Positions 9,956 to 20,802 of a stretch of 64,000 nucleotides of DNA are shown in pieces. The translations under genes were made by a program, and so were the position numbers. Source of the stretch: Mesostigma viride (Eukaryota > Streptophyta > Mesostigmatophyceae > Mesostigmatales > Mesostigmataceae); NCBI GenBank assembly GCA_009746045.1, contig RPFO01000065.1:8122741-8186740 (forward strand). Reading direction: 5' to 3'. The notes below the pieces were generated by a model, which had not been told where the DNA came from, made no database searches, and worked only from the letters and a program-made list of their open reading frames with translations. Numbering within the stretch: position 1 is the stretch's first letter; each line of letters begins with the position of its first letter.

Positions 9956-12900
9956 GGACCAGCGGCGCAAAGACAAGACATCAACCCCGTACATCAACCA
10001 TCCGATTGGCGTCGGTAAGCCTGGCTGTGCGGTCTCGCTACCCATGCTCATAAAAAGTGCCTTGTAACGGTTTACAACAGGTAGACCGGTGGTTTTATCA
10101 CACGCCTCTTCATTTCTGTAAGCCTTCTCTCTCAACCCTGTATAGGTTGTTGTCTTTGGTGTGTACGCTTGCAAGCTGTTCTGAGAAACCGGGAGGCCGA
10201 CCATGGGGCATGCGCTGGCTTTTTGATTGGGTAACCACAATGACACCAAACAGATGAGAAGACCACAAGCTTAGTATCAGTCTTATTTGTCTTTAGTATC
10301 ATTCTTAATTGGCTGCCACGCATGTTCTTTGTTCCTGCCACGCATGTTCTTAATTGAATTTCGTACCGTTCTTAAGCGTCTGCCACGCATGTTCTTTGTT
10401 CCTGAACACTGGGTGTGGGCAGGCCCGCTTATTCCCTCTCTTATCACTGCTCTCCCCCCTAACCATGGTGCTTTGCACCGCGGTGCTTCCTCTTTCTTCC
10501 ACGCAAATTGCCGGCAAGAACCCCTTCATCCTAAATCTCTATTTAATGTGTCTGGTGGTGGTTGACACATTTCAATAATTATCAGTCACACCATCATCAC
10601 TGCCTGTTGATGTTGTCAATATGAGTTCTTTTGTTTCTAATTCCGTCTGGGGTGCTCCGCTTCCTCCCCAGATACTGCTAATGATGCCGTGGACATGACA
10701 AGGCTCGTTGTCTCTTACAACCTTTTGGGTCGCGGACTGCTCCCACTTCTTCCCAGATGCAACGATGATCATAAACCCAATCATGCTACTCTGCTTTAAA
10801 AGTTGTGTGGGCTTCTCCCTCTTCCTCCCCAGCCTAGGTTACTTGTACACGTCTCAAAGTATTCATGCTCATGTCCTGTATAAACCTGTGTGGGCTGCAC
10901 CCCCTTCCTCCACAGCCAACCTGCTGTGGGATCATGGCGTGAAGGACATCGCCACACTGCAGGCGGCGCTGCTGCACGACGTCATCGAAGACACCGACTG
11001 CACCTGGGCGGAGTTGGAAGATGCATTCGGGCAAAAGGTAGACCCACCCATGGTGTGCATTCATGAGCCGGCTACGGTATGGGTATACACCTAACATGCG
11101 CCCCCTTTGGGTGAAAGGCAGACCCACCATGCGAACATAAGAACACGGTGCATTGTGCAATATGACGGACGAACAATGTGATGAATAGGAAAGGTGTGAT
11201 GTGGAATACGCTACATACGGTCTATGACTTGGTTTATGATGTAGCACTGATGTGATCCATGCAGTGCATGCTTTTGTGAATGGCCAGTAACCCAAGCATG
11301 AGCTCGTCTATCGTTCTGGAAATCGGCGTGCAAGTCCGGCCCTAAAAAAGAGTAACCTGTCCCTTCACAGTACGATGTGGAAACATTGTGGTGGGTCCCT
11401 GGTAGGTCCCAGTAGGCCCCTTGTCCACCATATGTGTGGTGAGTCTGCGAGCTTGCGCACAGGTTGATTCTCGCATCCCCACAGCTCTCTGCGCAGCTGC
11501 CCGGCTGTGCGCCATTTCAACTATCGAGCTTTGTATCCATTTCGCATTTGGCATGGTTGGCTGGCCGTCCTCCCCGTGTGGCTGGTGTTGCTACCAATAA
11601 TCACAGCTTTTGCTTTGCAGTCACTGCCCCCACCGAATCCCCTCCGCGTGCCCCCCACCCCCCGACCTGCTCCCCGTCCCCCAACCACAACGTGATTCCC
11701 TGCACTCCACCCCCCTTGCCCGCCAGGTGGCGGCCATCGTGCGCGACGTGACGGATGACAAGTCCCTGTCCAAGCACGAGCGCAAGCGGCGCCAGATCGA
11801 GCACGCGCCGACAATCATGCCGGAGGCCAAGGCGGTCAAGATGGCCGATAAGCTGTACAACCTTGCCGACATTGTGACAAACCCGCCACCAAGCTGGTAT
11901 GCCAGCAGCACCTGAGCTAGGAAGGATGCGCTGGAACACCGAGCGCTAGGACCACCTGTGTGGGGACGCATGCGCTGGAACACCGAGCGCTAGGAATATC
12001 TGTGTGGGGACGCATGCGCTGGAACACGCTAGGACCACCTGTGTGGGGACGCATGCGCTGGAATACCTACAGTATTAATACTGTAGCGCATCTACCCCCT
12101 TCTGGTCCCCTTCCTAGTGACAGGGGAAGTAATGAAAACTAATGGCAGCAAGCTTTTTCTCGGTATGAAATCTTCCTATGGTGGAAGCATGACGTCTCGG
12201 CACCAGGCTGAGTGGCTCGCCTTTTCCCATCGCCGTTGTGCACACCTGTGCTTTTGAGGCCCGACACCTTTACCCTTTCATGTACCCGATCCTGGATTGT
12301 GACTAGGGGCTGGCAAGCCCTGGCTGGCTGGCACCATATCGATCCTTACATGGTCCTCCTCCCTTTGTCTCAGTTCCTCCTGGTATTCGTACGCCCAGTC
12401 TCCTAGTACTTGCTCAAAATTCTTGGTTCTTGTCACTTATGAAATGCATCGGCTGTCGTGCTCGCGGCGGCGCGCAGGTCCCTGGAGCGGTGCCAGGCCT
12501 ACTTTGGCTGGGCGTCAGAGGTGGTCCAGGGTCTGTCAGGGGTGAACCCATCCCTGGAATCAGCCATCCAGGTATGTCCTGACGTGCACCGGTGTGTTTT
12601 GGTAAAGTCCATTAGACCTGTTGTATTTTCGAAGGCGCGCTGCCAATTTACCTTTCTTATCTATGGGCACCCGAGAGTGCCATGGAAACATAGTCGGCTC
12701 AATCCTGGGCCGTGGCAGGTTCTTTTTGAACCCACATTTGCGAGTTGAACCTACATTTGCCTGGGTGTTACCCACATTTGCATGGATGTTGCCATCTGTG
12801 CCTCGTGACTTGAGGCGTGCGTTCATCCTTCACCCATCGGGCCGGGTTGCTGGGGCCTGCTAGCTTATCAAAACAATGGATCCTATATGTTGGAGTTGGA

Positions 12901-13545
12901 GTTTGGACCTATTCATTTGGCTGAGCCAGCCAGTTCCCAGCCAGTGTCTTTACTAATCCGCGGGAGCGCAGTCACGTGTTAATAAATTGGGGGGGGGGCT
13001 ACTACACCCTTTGACCAATACACGACCGCCTGTATGGATTGCTATTTGGAATGTCCGAGCGATAACATGGCGTGCAATTTTGCTTGCTTCTGGCATGCAC
13101 CTCAGCTACTTCATTGCTTTGGCAGCATCACACGTACCTCATCGAGGCTCAATCCCTCACTGATGTTGGTCCTATGTACCACATTATTGGTCCTATGTAC
13201 CATATTGTTGGTCCTATGTAGCTTATTGTTGGTCCTATGTAGATATTGTTGGTGCTGTATACTGTATCGTTGGTGCTGTGTACTGTATCGTTGGTGCTGT
13301 GTACTGTATTATTGGTCCTGCGCACAGTAGATAATCCTTTTCTGTTTCAAGGTCGGGCTCATGTGCATATCGTGCATGCCTGGGGCAAATCGTTGCAGGA
13401 TGTGTTGGCTTCGAAGCTGAAACTTCCAGGCATCGATGAGACGGTGCCTGCCATCCGAGAGGACTACAAGCCGGGCGACTGGCAAAGCGACACGCCGGCA
13501 GCGGATGCCAAGGAAGAAGTGGACGCTAAACGGAAACGGCAGTAA
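9956..13545 (+). CDS. MESH1/HDDC3-type HD-domain (p)ppGpp/NADPH pyrophosphohydrolase
   Basis: Exons are 9956-10014, 10916-11037, 11727-11896, 12478-12571 and 13399-13545. All have GT-AG borders and compatible phases, giving about 196 codons to a TAA stop at 13543. Family hallmarks appear in order: QRRKD and YINHPIGV (first metal histidine), LLHDVIEDT (the HD pair and catalytic ED), VTDDKSLSKHERKRRQIEHA, KMADKLYNL (metal aspartate), then the tail YFGWASEVVQGL. MESH1 enzymes are stand-alone hydrolases that remove the 3'-pyrophosphate of ppGpp; the animal enzyme also dephosphorylates NADPH. There is no synthetase domain, so this is the small hydrolase and not a full RelA/SpoT homologue. The last exon adds a Lys/Arg-rich tail (AKRKRQ). 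The extreme N-terminus is unresolved (candidate ATG at 9609). Confidence 0.9.
10270..10405. repeat. Intronic imperfect repeat (GCCACGCATGTTCTT)
   Basis: In the first supported intron of the MESH1-like gene, TGCCACGCATGTTCTT recurs three times together with copies of TTGTTCCTG and TTCTTAATTG. This is local tandem duplication without coding sense. Confidence 0.6.
11020..11131 (+). repeat. Duplicated exon-donor junction in the MESH1-like gene
   Basis: The exon end and donor TTCGGGCAAAAG|GTAGACC (border 11037/11038) is echoed 80 bp downstream as TTTGGGTGAAAG|GCAGACC (border 11117/11118), and similarity continues through CCACC. The copied donor is GC instead of GT. Confidence 0.65.
11926..12066. 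repeat. Minisatellite in a MESH1-gene intron, units of 39-44 bp
   Basis: ATGCGCTGGAACAC starts units at 11926, 11970, 12014 and 12053. Each contains CGCTAGGA and ends GTGTGGGGACGC. The array begins about 30 bp after the donor of the exon 11727-11896. Confidence 0.85.
13155..13322. repeat. Intronic tandem repeat (TTGGTCCTATGTA / TTGGTGCTGTGTACTGTA)
   Basis: Seven to eight imperfect units of about 20-23 bp start with TTGGT and end with a TGTA or TATTG-like block. They lie in the intron before the last exon of the MESH1-like gene. Confidence 0.75.
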
Positions 13546-14112
13546 TAGATGTTGCCGTTGTTTTGCATCGACGACTTGCCACCACTGGGTAGGTTTGCTA
13601 AAAGGCAGCAGTGACACAGTGAATGGATTGTTTGTTTGTTGACCATACGGCATGGATACGATTGCTTAGAACTCACATGCTAATGTTCAAGAGCACTGGT
13701 TGTCTCATTGATACATTACAAAGATTACACGGCATTGGAACGCCATGTGTCCAGGAATAGTGTCTCACTCAATACACTTGCTCCTAGCACAAACCATTTA
13801 ACGATTGGAATGCTATACGGTTAATATAGATCATATTGACAAGACACGCGTGTGTAGGCCTGCAATATAATGCGTGCTTCACACTTTGATGTCGATACAC
13901 CAAGACACCGCCCCATCCCATGATCGCCATCTCCTTTCCATCCACCTGATCGAGTCGACAACACAGAGAGTGCAGAGGCAGCCTTTCTTTTGGTAGGGAT
14001 CCTCTTGAGCTAGGTCAGGCCTGTGATGATTTTATCATCTTACATAATACTCAGTTCATTAAATTAATTAAACTCGTGCTCCGTTGTGGAGTCACAGATG
14101 GATGGACGGTAC
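13546..14112. other. 3' flank of the MESH1-like gene
   Basis: A/T-rich non-coding sequence follows the TAA stop. It holds an AATTAATTAA block followed at 14069-14090 by CTCGTGCTCCGTTGTGGAGT, a motif that recurs elsewhere in the window. I see no gene here. Confidence 0.4.
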
Positions 14113-14608
14113 TAGGGTTGGGTTGGTTACCGGTCTTAGCGCATCGGTACCAGAACCGACCGGTGCTTGCCCTCCGCTACCGGTACCGGTATCGGTTACC
14201 AGTTGGGCGAGGCAATCGGTAGCGGTACCGGTTACCGTTGGTTGCCAGTGCCGGTACCCAATGGCATAAACTGAAGGCTAAGTCAAGTGCTAGTAGCACC
14301 ACTCGTTACCATCGTTTACCGGTACCCATTACCATCGAGTAGTACCGGTTACTGTTACCATATTGCTGTCTGAAAGACTGACGAAATCGTTGCCGGGCTG
14401 GCTCATATGTTGGCACTTGGCGCAACGCCGAAGTAACAGTAACCGATCAAGTACCTCGCTTACCTTGGATAGCCTTCCGCAGTACCGGCCGGTACCGGTC
14501 AGCAGGGAGGCCATCCATTTACGGTATCGGTACCTACTACTGGGAACCGGTTTCGGTTACCGACCCCGATCGGTTACCGATCCCCGATACCTAACGAACC
14601 CAACCCTG
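14113..14608. mobile_element. hAT-like foldback/MITE element rich in CCGGTACC palindromes
   Basis: It begins TAGGGTTGGGTT and ends AACCCAACCCTG, so the ends are inverted repeats (TAGGGTTGGG / CAGGGTTGGG) fitting the hAT-type YARNG terminus. The interior is packed with GGTTACC, ACCGGTACCGG and GGTACC motifs in both orientations, so it can fold back on itself. There is no coding capacity. An exact 8-bp target duplication could not be confirmed. Confidence 0.6.
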
Positions 14609-15352
14609 CTAGATGGTACTCAACGATATACTCAATTTGATATATGGTACATGCAGAGTGTGGGCTGCACATCCAGCTACCGCGATGGCTATGAGTCTGT
14701 ACGGTACTTCCCTTCTAGTCACCACCACAAGTGGGCCATTTCCCAAGGACGGCGAGCCGTAATGTCAGTGGGCAGTAATAATCATGTTTCATCATGCAGT
14801 TGTTTTCAATTTGAGTACATGAGTTGATCAGGACCATAGCTCAGACAGAGAGGCTGAATGGTGAATTTTCAATCAGTTTCGACGGGCGCCGCGCCGGCAT
14901 GGTGTGGGGAGCGTGTAGGCGAGACTAAGCCTGAATGTCATGAACTGATTGTGTGCATGTGTGCGTACATTGATCAGTCGGTGATCATAATTGAATATAA
15001 TGAGGCGCCGTCCACGGCAAAGATCCGAACTTTGCCATTCGATCATAATGAACTGAGTTCGGCCATCAATGGCGTTGTTGATTCTAGATGGCAACGGAAC
15101 AGCCTAGTTGGCATCATTTCTAAACTAGCCTAACTATCAAGGAGACCGGTATAGCCGGCCGGTTTCCAGACCGCATACCGGCGGCCGACCGGCAATTGTG
15201 ACCGACCGGGCACTAGCCCGGTCTGTTGTGCTGATCGGATGTGCCGTGCGGCACCGGCACTGCAATAGCTATTCTACAGGTAGAATTTTGCATGATCCTT
15301 TAGAAGTTGTCTCACGGATTTCAGAGCGCCAGCATTTTCACAAGAACTGAGG
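14609..15352. other. Non-coding stretch before the gypsy element
   Basis: No supported gene. A GC-rich palindromic block at about 15141-15235 (CCGGCCGG, GACCGGGC, GCCCGGTC) could fold, and a 91-codon open frame at 14858-15133 has no recognisable motif. Confidence 0.4.
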
Positions 15353-15357
15353 CCCCG

Positions 15358-15940
15358 TGTTACGTCCCTGCCCAGACACACCTAGCCTGAGCTACGTAGC
15401 GAAAGACCCTCCTTGCCGGAATTAGGAATAATTCAAGATAGCCTAAAGTAGGTTGCGCTTCACGACGTGAGTCGTGAGATATCTGGCATCACGGCTTAAT
15501 GCCAAGCTAATTAGTTCACACTTATATTGGCTAGCAATACCAATTACAAATGGATAATGCCCCGGGCTCAATGTGTAGGCGTATTCGCACTTATCATTCA
15601 TTAAACCAAGAGGACGAGACCCTCGTCCTCGGACCAATTTAACCTAGGTTGGTTGCGGCGCAGATACACGCCAATTTCCCTAGAACAATCCGAGTCACTC
15701 ATTCCACGTAGGATCCGGGCCGACATCGACCCTCAACTATAGGATCCACGCCTAGAACTACTGAGGGACTCAGAACTGGCGCGGCGCCACAGCGCCGGCC
15801 CCTAAAGGACAACCTAGGACCAAAATAACTAGTCCAATTCACACAATAGCCAAGGTCCATAAAACCCAAGTCCAATAGACCAAACAGCCTTAGTAATTTA
15901 TTCCATTGTTACGTCCGACCAAAAGGGCAGGGACGTAACA
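15358..15940 (-). repeat. Gypsy 3' LTR
   Basis: 583 bp with TG...CA ends. It is nearly identical to 46580-47167. On the minus strand it is preceded by a purine tract, as expected of a 3' LTR. Confidence 0.93.
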
Positions 15941-15953
15941 CTCCTCCCCCCCA
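15941..15953 (-). promoter_or_regulatory. Polypurine tract of the gypsy element
   Basis: Read on the minus strand, GGGGGGGAGGAG lies directly against the 3' LTR. This is the position and composition of the plus-strand primer. Confidence 0.75.
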
Positions 15954-16159
15954 TGGGGGTCGGTAGTCCCTACCGTACAAGTGAGATTGGAAAACAACAC
16001 TACTATAAGAGTACTATGTCCCAACCTCGGTTCACCCGCAGGTTAGTAATGCCAGTTCCTCTAGAAGTTGATACACAGGACCAACTCTGACGTAGTAGTA
16101 AGACTCTGATGGTGACTGGATCAATCCGCTATCCGTCACGAAAACTATTCTAACCACTC

Positions 16160-18787
16160 TCTAGCGTCCGCCGCTAGTGGCACGTCGCTGCGACAGGATT
16201 TCAGTGAAGGCCCTACGCCCCGCGTGGGTCATCTGTGAAGTCATCACCCCAGGGTGCGAACACAGGTCAACCTCAAAAGCCACTTGGTAGGGGGACACCT
16301 TCTGCCGGCCCAGCCGGGACAGCTCCACCCACGACCCTCTGGGCCACAGGACAGGAACCCAGCGAAGTACTGGGGATGGGTGAATAGGAGTGTCAGCGCC
16401 GACCGATCCACCACCCCACAACGGTGCTCTCGAACAAAGTGCACCCCCATCATGAAAACCTCCATACGCACGTGATCATCGTTGATCGACACCGTCCGGG
16501 CCCTACAATATCGGGCGCCACCAGATTAAGAAAGACACTCCCCTCCGCTGGAGCCACCTTGGGAGGCGTCACCACGTGCCCCACCCCGTCGACCTGATAT
16601 CGCCAATCCCACCAGTCTTCGGACCCGAACCGCACAGTATGCCCCACCGCAAGGGGAAAACGAGGGTCCTCGGGTTGCGGCAGGGGCAGGGGAACCGGGG
16701 CAGAAAGGTGATCTCTACCTGTTCCCAGTAAGCCCCGCGATCCACAGCGAACCAAGGACCCGCTTGAAACACCAGAGGAGCGGGTAGGTGCGTGCCCGGG
16801 GGAACCTGAAAAGCCGGAGGTCCCTCGAATGTCACACACAGCTTCTCCGTGCGAGGTCCTGGCCCACCATGTCTCACCGCTCTGCCCGGTACCGGCCGTA
16901 TGAAGTCCCCCAATGACCACTCCTCGTGACCAGGAGCTCTGGAAGCCGCATCATAGCCCACTGAGGTGGCCGCAGAATGATCGCCTTGACGACCGTGCTG
17001 GACCATCAGGCGCTGTATCAGGTCCTGTCCTGATTGTACCGCAGCCACGAGCGCTTCCAGGCGCATCACGGGCTCCGCTGGTACCAGAATGCCCGTTCCG
17101 CTGGGGCCCTCCGCGACCCGAGGTCGCGTCTCTGCCATGGTGTGTAGGCACGGTTCCTCCGCGGAAGGGTGCGAGGGTCGACCCGACGAAGTGGGCCGGC
17201 CGTGTCCCTCCGCAGGACGTGGCATTGATGATCCGGCTGGTGCGGGCCGGGGACGTGGCTCCAGGGAGACTAAGAAGGTAGGCTCCGGTGGTTCCAAGGA
17301 GACAAGGAAGGTAGGCTCCTCTTGGTCCACATCCGTCGGAGGATCTACGGGGGCCACAACCGGGGGCTCGCCCCCGGCCGGCTGTTCTGTCCTAGCCGGA
17401 ACTGTTCCCGTCGTATCCGACCGCGGTCGCCGAGACTCTCGCTCCAATTCCACCGCCGACCCCCACGTGCGCTCCCAGTGCCGATCAACCGGGCGACGAG
17501 GTGGTGGTGACGCGCGGCGAGCAGGGCGTACCTCCGTTCCCGAGTCCGAACGGGAACGCGAGCGCGATGACGGTGAGGGCGAGCGCCGACGTGCAGGCCG
17601 GTCTGGAGCACGCCGAGAAGCTGGTTGGCTGCCGCCGCCCCAACCCGTGGACCGCGGGCGAGACCCTCGCCCAGAGGGGCGCCCCCAGCCCATCGCCGGC
17701 GGTGGCGCCTCGAAACGCGTCACAGGACGATGTCCTGCGCCGCCCTCCAAGGAGCCCCCAGAAGGTGGATCCCTTGGAGGAGGACGAGGAAGAGGGCGGG
17801 GAGGGTAGTCATCAGAATCGGAGTCGTCACCCTCGCTCCCATCATCCTGGTCCTCGTCGTCCATCGCCACAATGCGATCCAGGGCCTGCCGTAACGAGTA
17901 CTGACCCGCGCGCATACACTTCTCGCCCCGCAACGCCCCTTCAAACGGGAGGTATCGAGGAAAGTAGTTCTCCAGATGCTTCCGCACCTCGGGTGGAATT
18001 AGGAGGAGCAACAGCCGTGGAAATACCAGACCTGCATCCAGCGTGTTCACGCACGCATGACACAGGCACCCCGCTCATGGGTTTCCCAGTCGATACCGAC
18101 CACCACACCGTCGCGCTCGGCGGTGCGGGTCTCGATCTTGAACCCCACATTTCTCCGCACGAACCATCGAAAATCCTCCAGCTTAGCGGGGCCGACCCGC
18201 GCCAGAATGGAATCGGCGCGGAGATCTGACGGCATCTGGTTACGGCGCCGACGACGCCGCTCCACCAAGTCACCCGCCCGACCATAGTCGCGCACGAACA
18301 CCCGGGGGTTGAATGTCTCCTCATTCAGCTCCTTCACTAGCTGCAGCGCGCGCGCGTCCGGAGCTTCGGGTCTGGACGACGTCTCGTGCCGGCCACCACC
18401 TCCCGAGCCCCCGGCCCTTACAGCACCCCCTCGGACTGCAGGCTCTCCGCGAGCTGTCTGCATCCTGTCATCCTGTTCTAGTAGAGGGGCCTCCGGGTAA
18501 TCTGTCGTGTCCATGTCCACCAGATCTTCCTCACTCGACTCCCCGTCTACTACCCGGATTCCTGCCTCTACGGCCTCCGCGGCGCTGGCGGAAGTCTGGC
18601 CCCTGGGAGGCGCCTCCGCGGCGTCCCCCTGCACGGCCCACACACCACAAGCCAAGGCGTTAGTCGGCGTGTACCTGGTACCCGGCTCACACCTCACTCT
18701 CACCCTACACCGTACACCGTTATACCGCAGGTGGCCTATTAATGCAATTGGTGTGTCTTCTTGTACGCTTCCAATAAGCGGGCGCAA
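16160..18787 (-). CDS. Extra 3' ORF of the gypsy element: Arg/Ser-rich, Pro-rich protein of unknown function
   Basis: Open frames 18787-18047 and 18049-16569 follow each other with a single frame change, and similarity to coding sequence seems to continue in shifted frames to about 16160. Together they give roughly 740-870 residues. Visible parts are an acidic stretch (GESSEEDLVDMD), an Arg cluster before a compact domain of about 80 residues (PAKLEDFRWFVRRNVGFKIE), an acidic Asp/Ser run, an RS domain (RRRSPSPSSRSRSRSDSG), a direct 9-residue repeat (PTFLVSLEP twice) and a hydrophobic C-terminal part. There is no signal peptide or clear membrane segment, so it does not look like an envelope. 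It occupies the env position, after integrase and chromodomain. I do not recognise it. Confidence 0.6.
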
Positions 18788-19060
18788 CCCGCTAACTCAG
18801 TAGAAGTGCGCCAGGAGTCCTCAGACTCATGCTGCGCGAATCGCCATCGCACACGGTACTGTCGCTGGGTCCCCCGACCTCGTTTGACATCCCGGTGTCC
18901 CACGATCGCTGCCACCTCATCCTCCTGTTCCCCCGTGTCCGGATTGAATTCCAACGGGGCCGGGGGATTGACCCGACCCTGAATGGTGTTCTGGTGGTAC
19001 AACTTGAGCTGGTCACGATGGAAACGGTTGGACGTGAGGTTCCATGACTCTGGGACCAGT
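18739..19060 (-). CDS. Gypsy integrase C-terminus with chromodomain
   Basis: The frame opens LVPESWNLTSNRFHRDQLK and continues through EVAAIVGHRDVKRGRGTQRQ, YRVRWRF and ESEDSW to a final helix (CARLLEAYKK). This is the chromodomain signature: a VxxIxxHR start, a YxVxW core, an ESxW motif, then a leucine-rich helix. In chromoviruses this domain tethers integrase to marked chromatin. It is cut off from the integrase core (20803-21744) by the TIR element at 19061-20802. Its stop overlaps the start of the downstream ORF by 49 nt. Confidence 0.85.
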
Positions 19061-20802
19061 GTGAGATCATACGCCGTATAATACGGTATAATACGGTATA
19101 ATACGTAATACGCTGGCTTTTAGCGTATAATTTTTCATACGTAATACGTTTTAGCGCATAATGACGTATAATACCGTATAATACCGTATAATGCCGTGTT
19201 TTCCGCGTTTTTTTTTACGTTTTGCGCGGCTAGGATGCCAGAACGACAGGGCAACGATTTGAAGCCACAGATTTCGTATCTCTACTAAGTACTGACCCGT
19301 CTGAACTTTCACAATTCGACGCGATCTTATTTTGACATGTGGTGCACAGTGCGCGCACCGTGCGGAGGTGGCCATGGCGACGTGCGTTCCGTTAAAATAT
19401 GGCTAATCCGGCGGGCGACAGGCGAAAAAATTAAGCCGATGGTTAAAAGTGATGTTCTATTATGATGTTTCATAGCAAGATCTGCACTATTTGCAAATTC
19501 GCTGCCTTTGTTGGTACAGATTTGCACGGGGGTCTCATCCAACGTCAATTTGGCCGCGATGAATAATCTAGCATGTGTGCCTGCGACGGTAGAACTCGAC
19601 ATTCGTGGGTTATTTTGATGCAGCAAGAGCCGTTTAGTAACGGACACCATGAAAATAACCTAAGCATCTTCGATCTGCGGCCATTTCCTGTCATTTCTAA
19701 AATGATTTCGTTCAGGCCTGCGCGATCCGCGGTTAATCCATCCATGGCTGGCTGGCTTTTCTTGCGCGCCTGGGTAGGAAATAATGCCGGCCGTGGTACG
19801 TTGATTTGCCGCATGTCACCGCCCAGTCTGTTTGCGCTCTTAATGAACCTGGCATGAAACTTTTTGCGCCGTTTCTGGGTTTTTCTTGCTATTTTGTTCT
19901 CCACTTGTTGCAGTTGTGCTATCAGATTTTCCGCAGCTTTCAATGGTTTTCCTTACGCTGCGTATGCCATGCTTCCTAAAGCTACCCAGAATTGATCGGG
20001 CAGTTATCTGGCTTTGCTACGCTTCCTGTATGGAGGTTTTCACACGGTAGACATTCTATATTGCGTAGTCAAGGACCCTAGCTGCCTGGGAGCGGCATCA
20101 CCGTTGCAAGGAGCTGGCGAGCTCATAGACGCCTGTCATGCTCTTCAGCCTGCTGGAAAACAAGGTTGTTGTATGGAAGGTGAGAATATGTGAGTTACTT
20201 ATCACATCCCCACCTGTTTAGCCTCCGTGGTTCCCCAACGGGGACACGAGATTAATTAATATTAATTAATTAATTCAGTTAATTAATTAATTAATTAATG
20301 CACACCACGAGTCACACACCTGTAGTCACATGCAGCTCAGTATATTCACATAGCATCGCACCATGCAAACATACTACATGCATTAATTGTATACTACTGT
20401 AGTATTGCGTGCATGCACAGCCACATATATATATTAAAATATATAATTACTTGCATCAAAGTGAAGGCACCCAAGTAAACATAACCAATATAAAGCCACA
20501 TATATACACATACACACAATTATGCATGCGCACGTTTACATTCTCAGTATTACATGCAATACATCGATCGTGTCCACGATATCCACCGTATAGAGTATAG
20601 CCGAGGGTAGGGCAACCTTGGATTATGTCCAAAACAGTGTTAAAAACATGTGGATTGATGGTGGGTGTCTTAAAATATGTAAAATCAGAGTATTCTGAGT
20701 GTGTCCGTACGAAAACGTATAATACCGTATTATACCGTATTATACCGTATTATACATTATACTCCACCGTGACCGTATAACGCGTATAACGTACGATCTC
20801 AC
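19061..20802. mobile_element. 1.7-kb TIR element with TATAATACCG arrays, inserted in gypsy integrase
   Basis: The ends are inverted: GTGAGATCATACG at 19061 and CGTACGATCTCAC at 20802. Just inside both ends are tandem CCGTATAATACGG-like palindromes. It separates the integrase frame (ending at DVPDR) from the chromodomain frame (starting LVPESW). No clear target duplication was found. The interior has only short open frames (for example minus strand 19943-19545, Lys/Arg-rich). Segments near 19340-19380 and 19710-19780 resemble parts of the TTAA element at 59216-61485, so the two may be related. Confidence 0.65.
20215..20300. repeat. TTAATTAA run with a CTCGTGTCCCCGTTGGGG-type motif
   Basis: On the minus strand a TTAATTAA run is followed by CTCGTGTCCCCGTTGGGGA. 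The same combination occurs on the plus strand at 14060-14090 and 62572-62627. It is a dispersed motif of unknown origin. Confidence 0.5.

Noticed and set aside
13352-13398. Extension of the last MESH1 exon upstream to 13352
   Set aside because: The acceptor there gives the wrong phase; the CAG at 13396-13398 keeps phase 0 and joins directly to the conserved C-terminus.
14858-15133. 91-codon ORF as a gene
   Set aside because: No recognisable motif, no neighbours in a transcript, and length is within chance.
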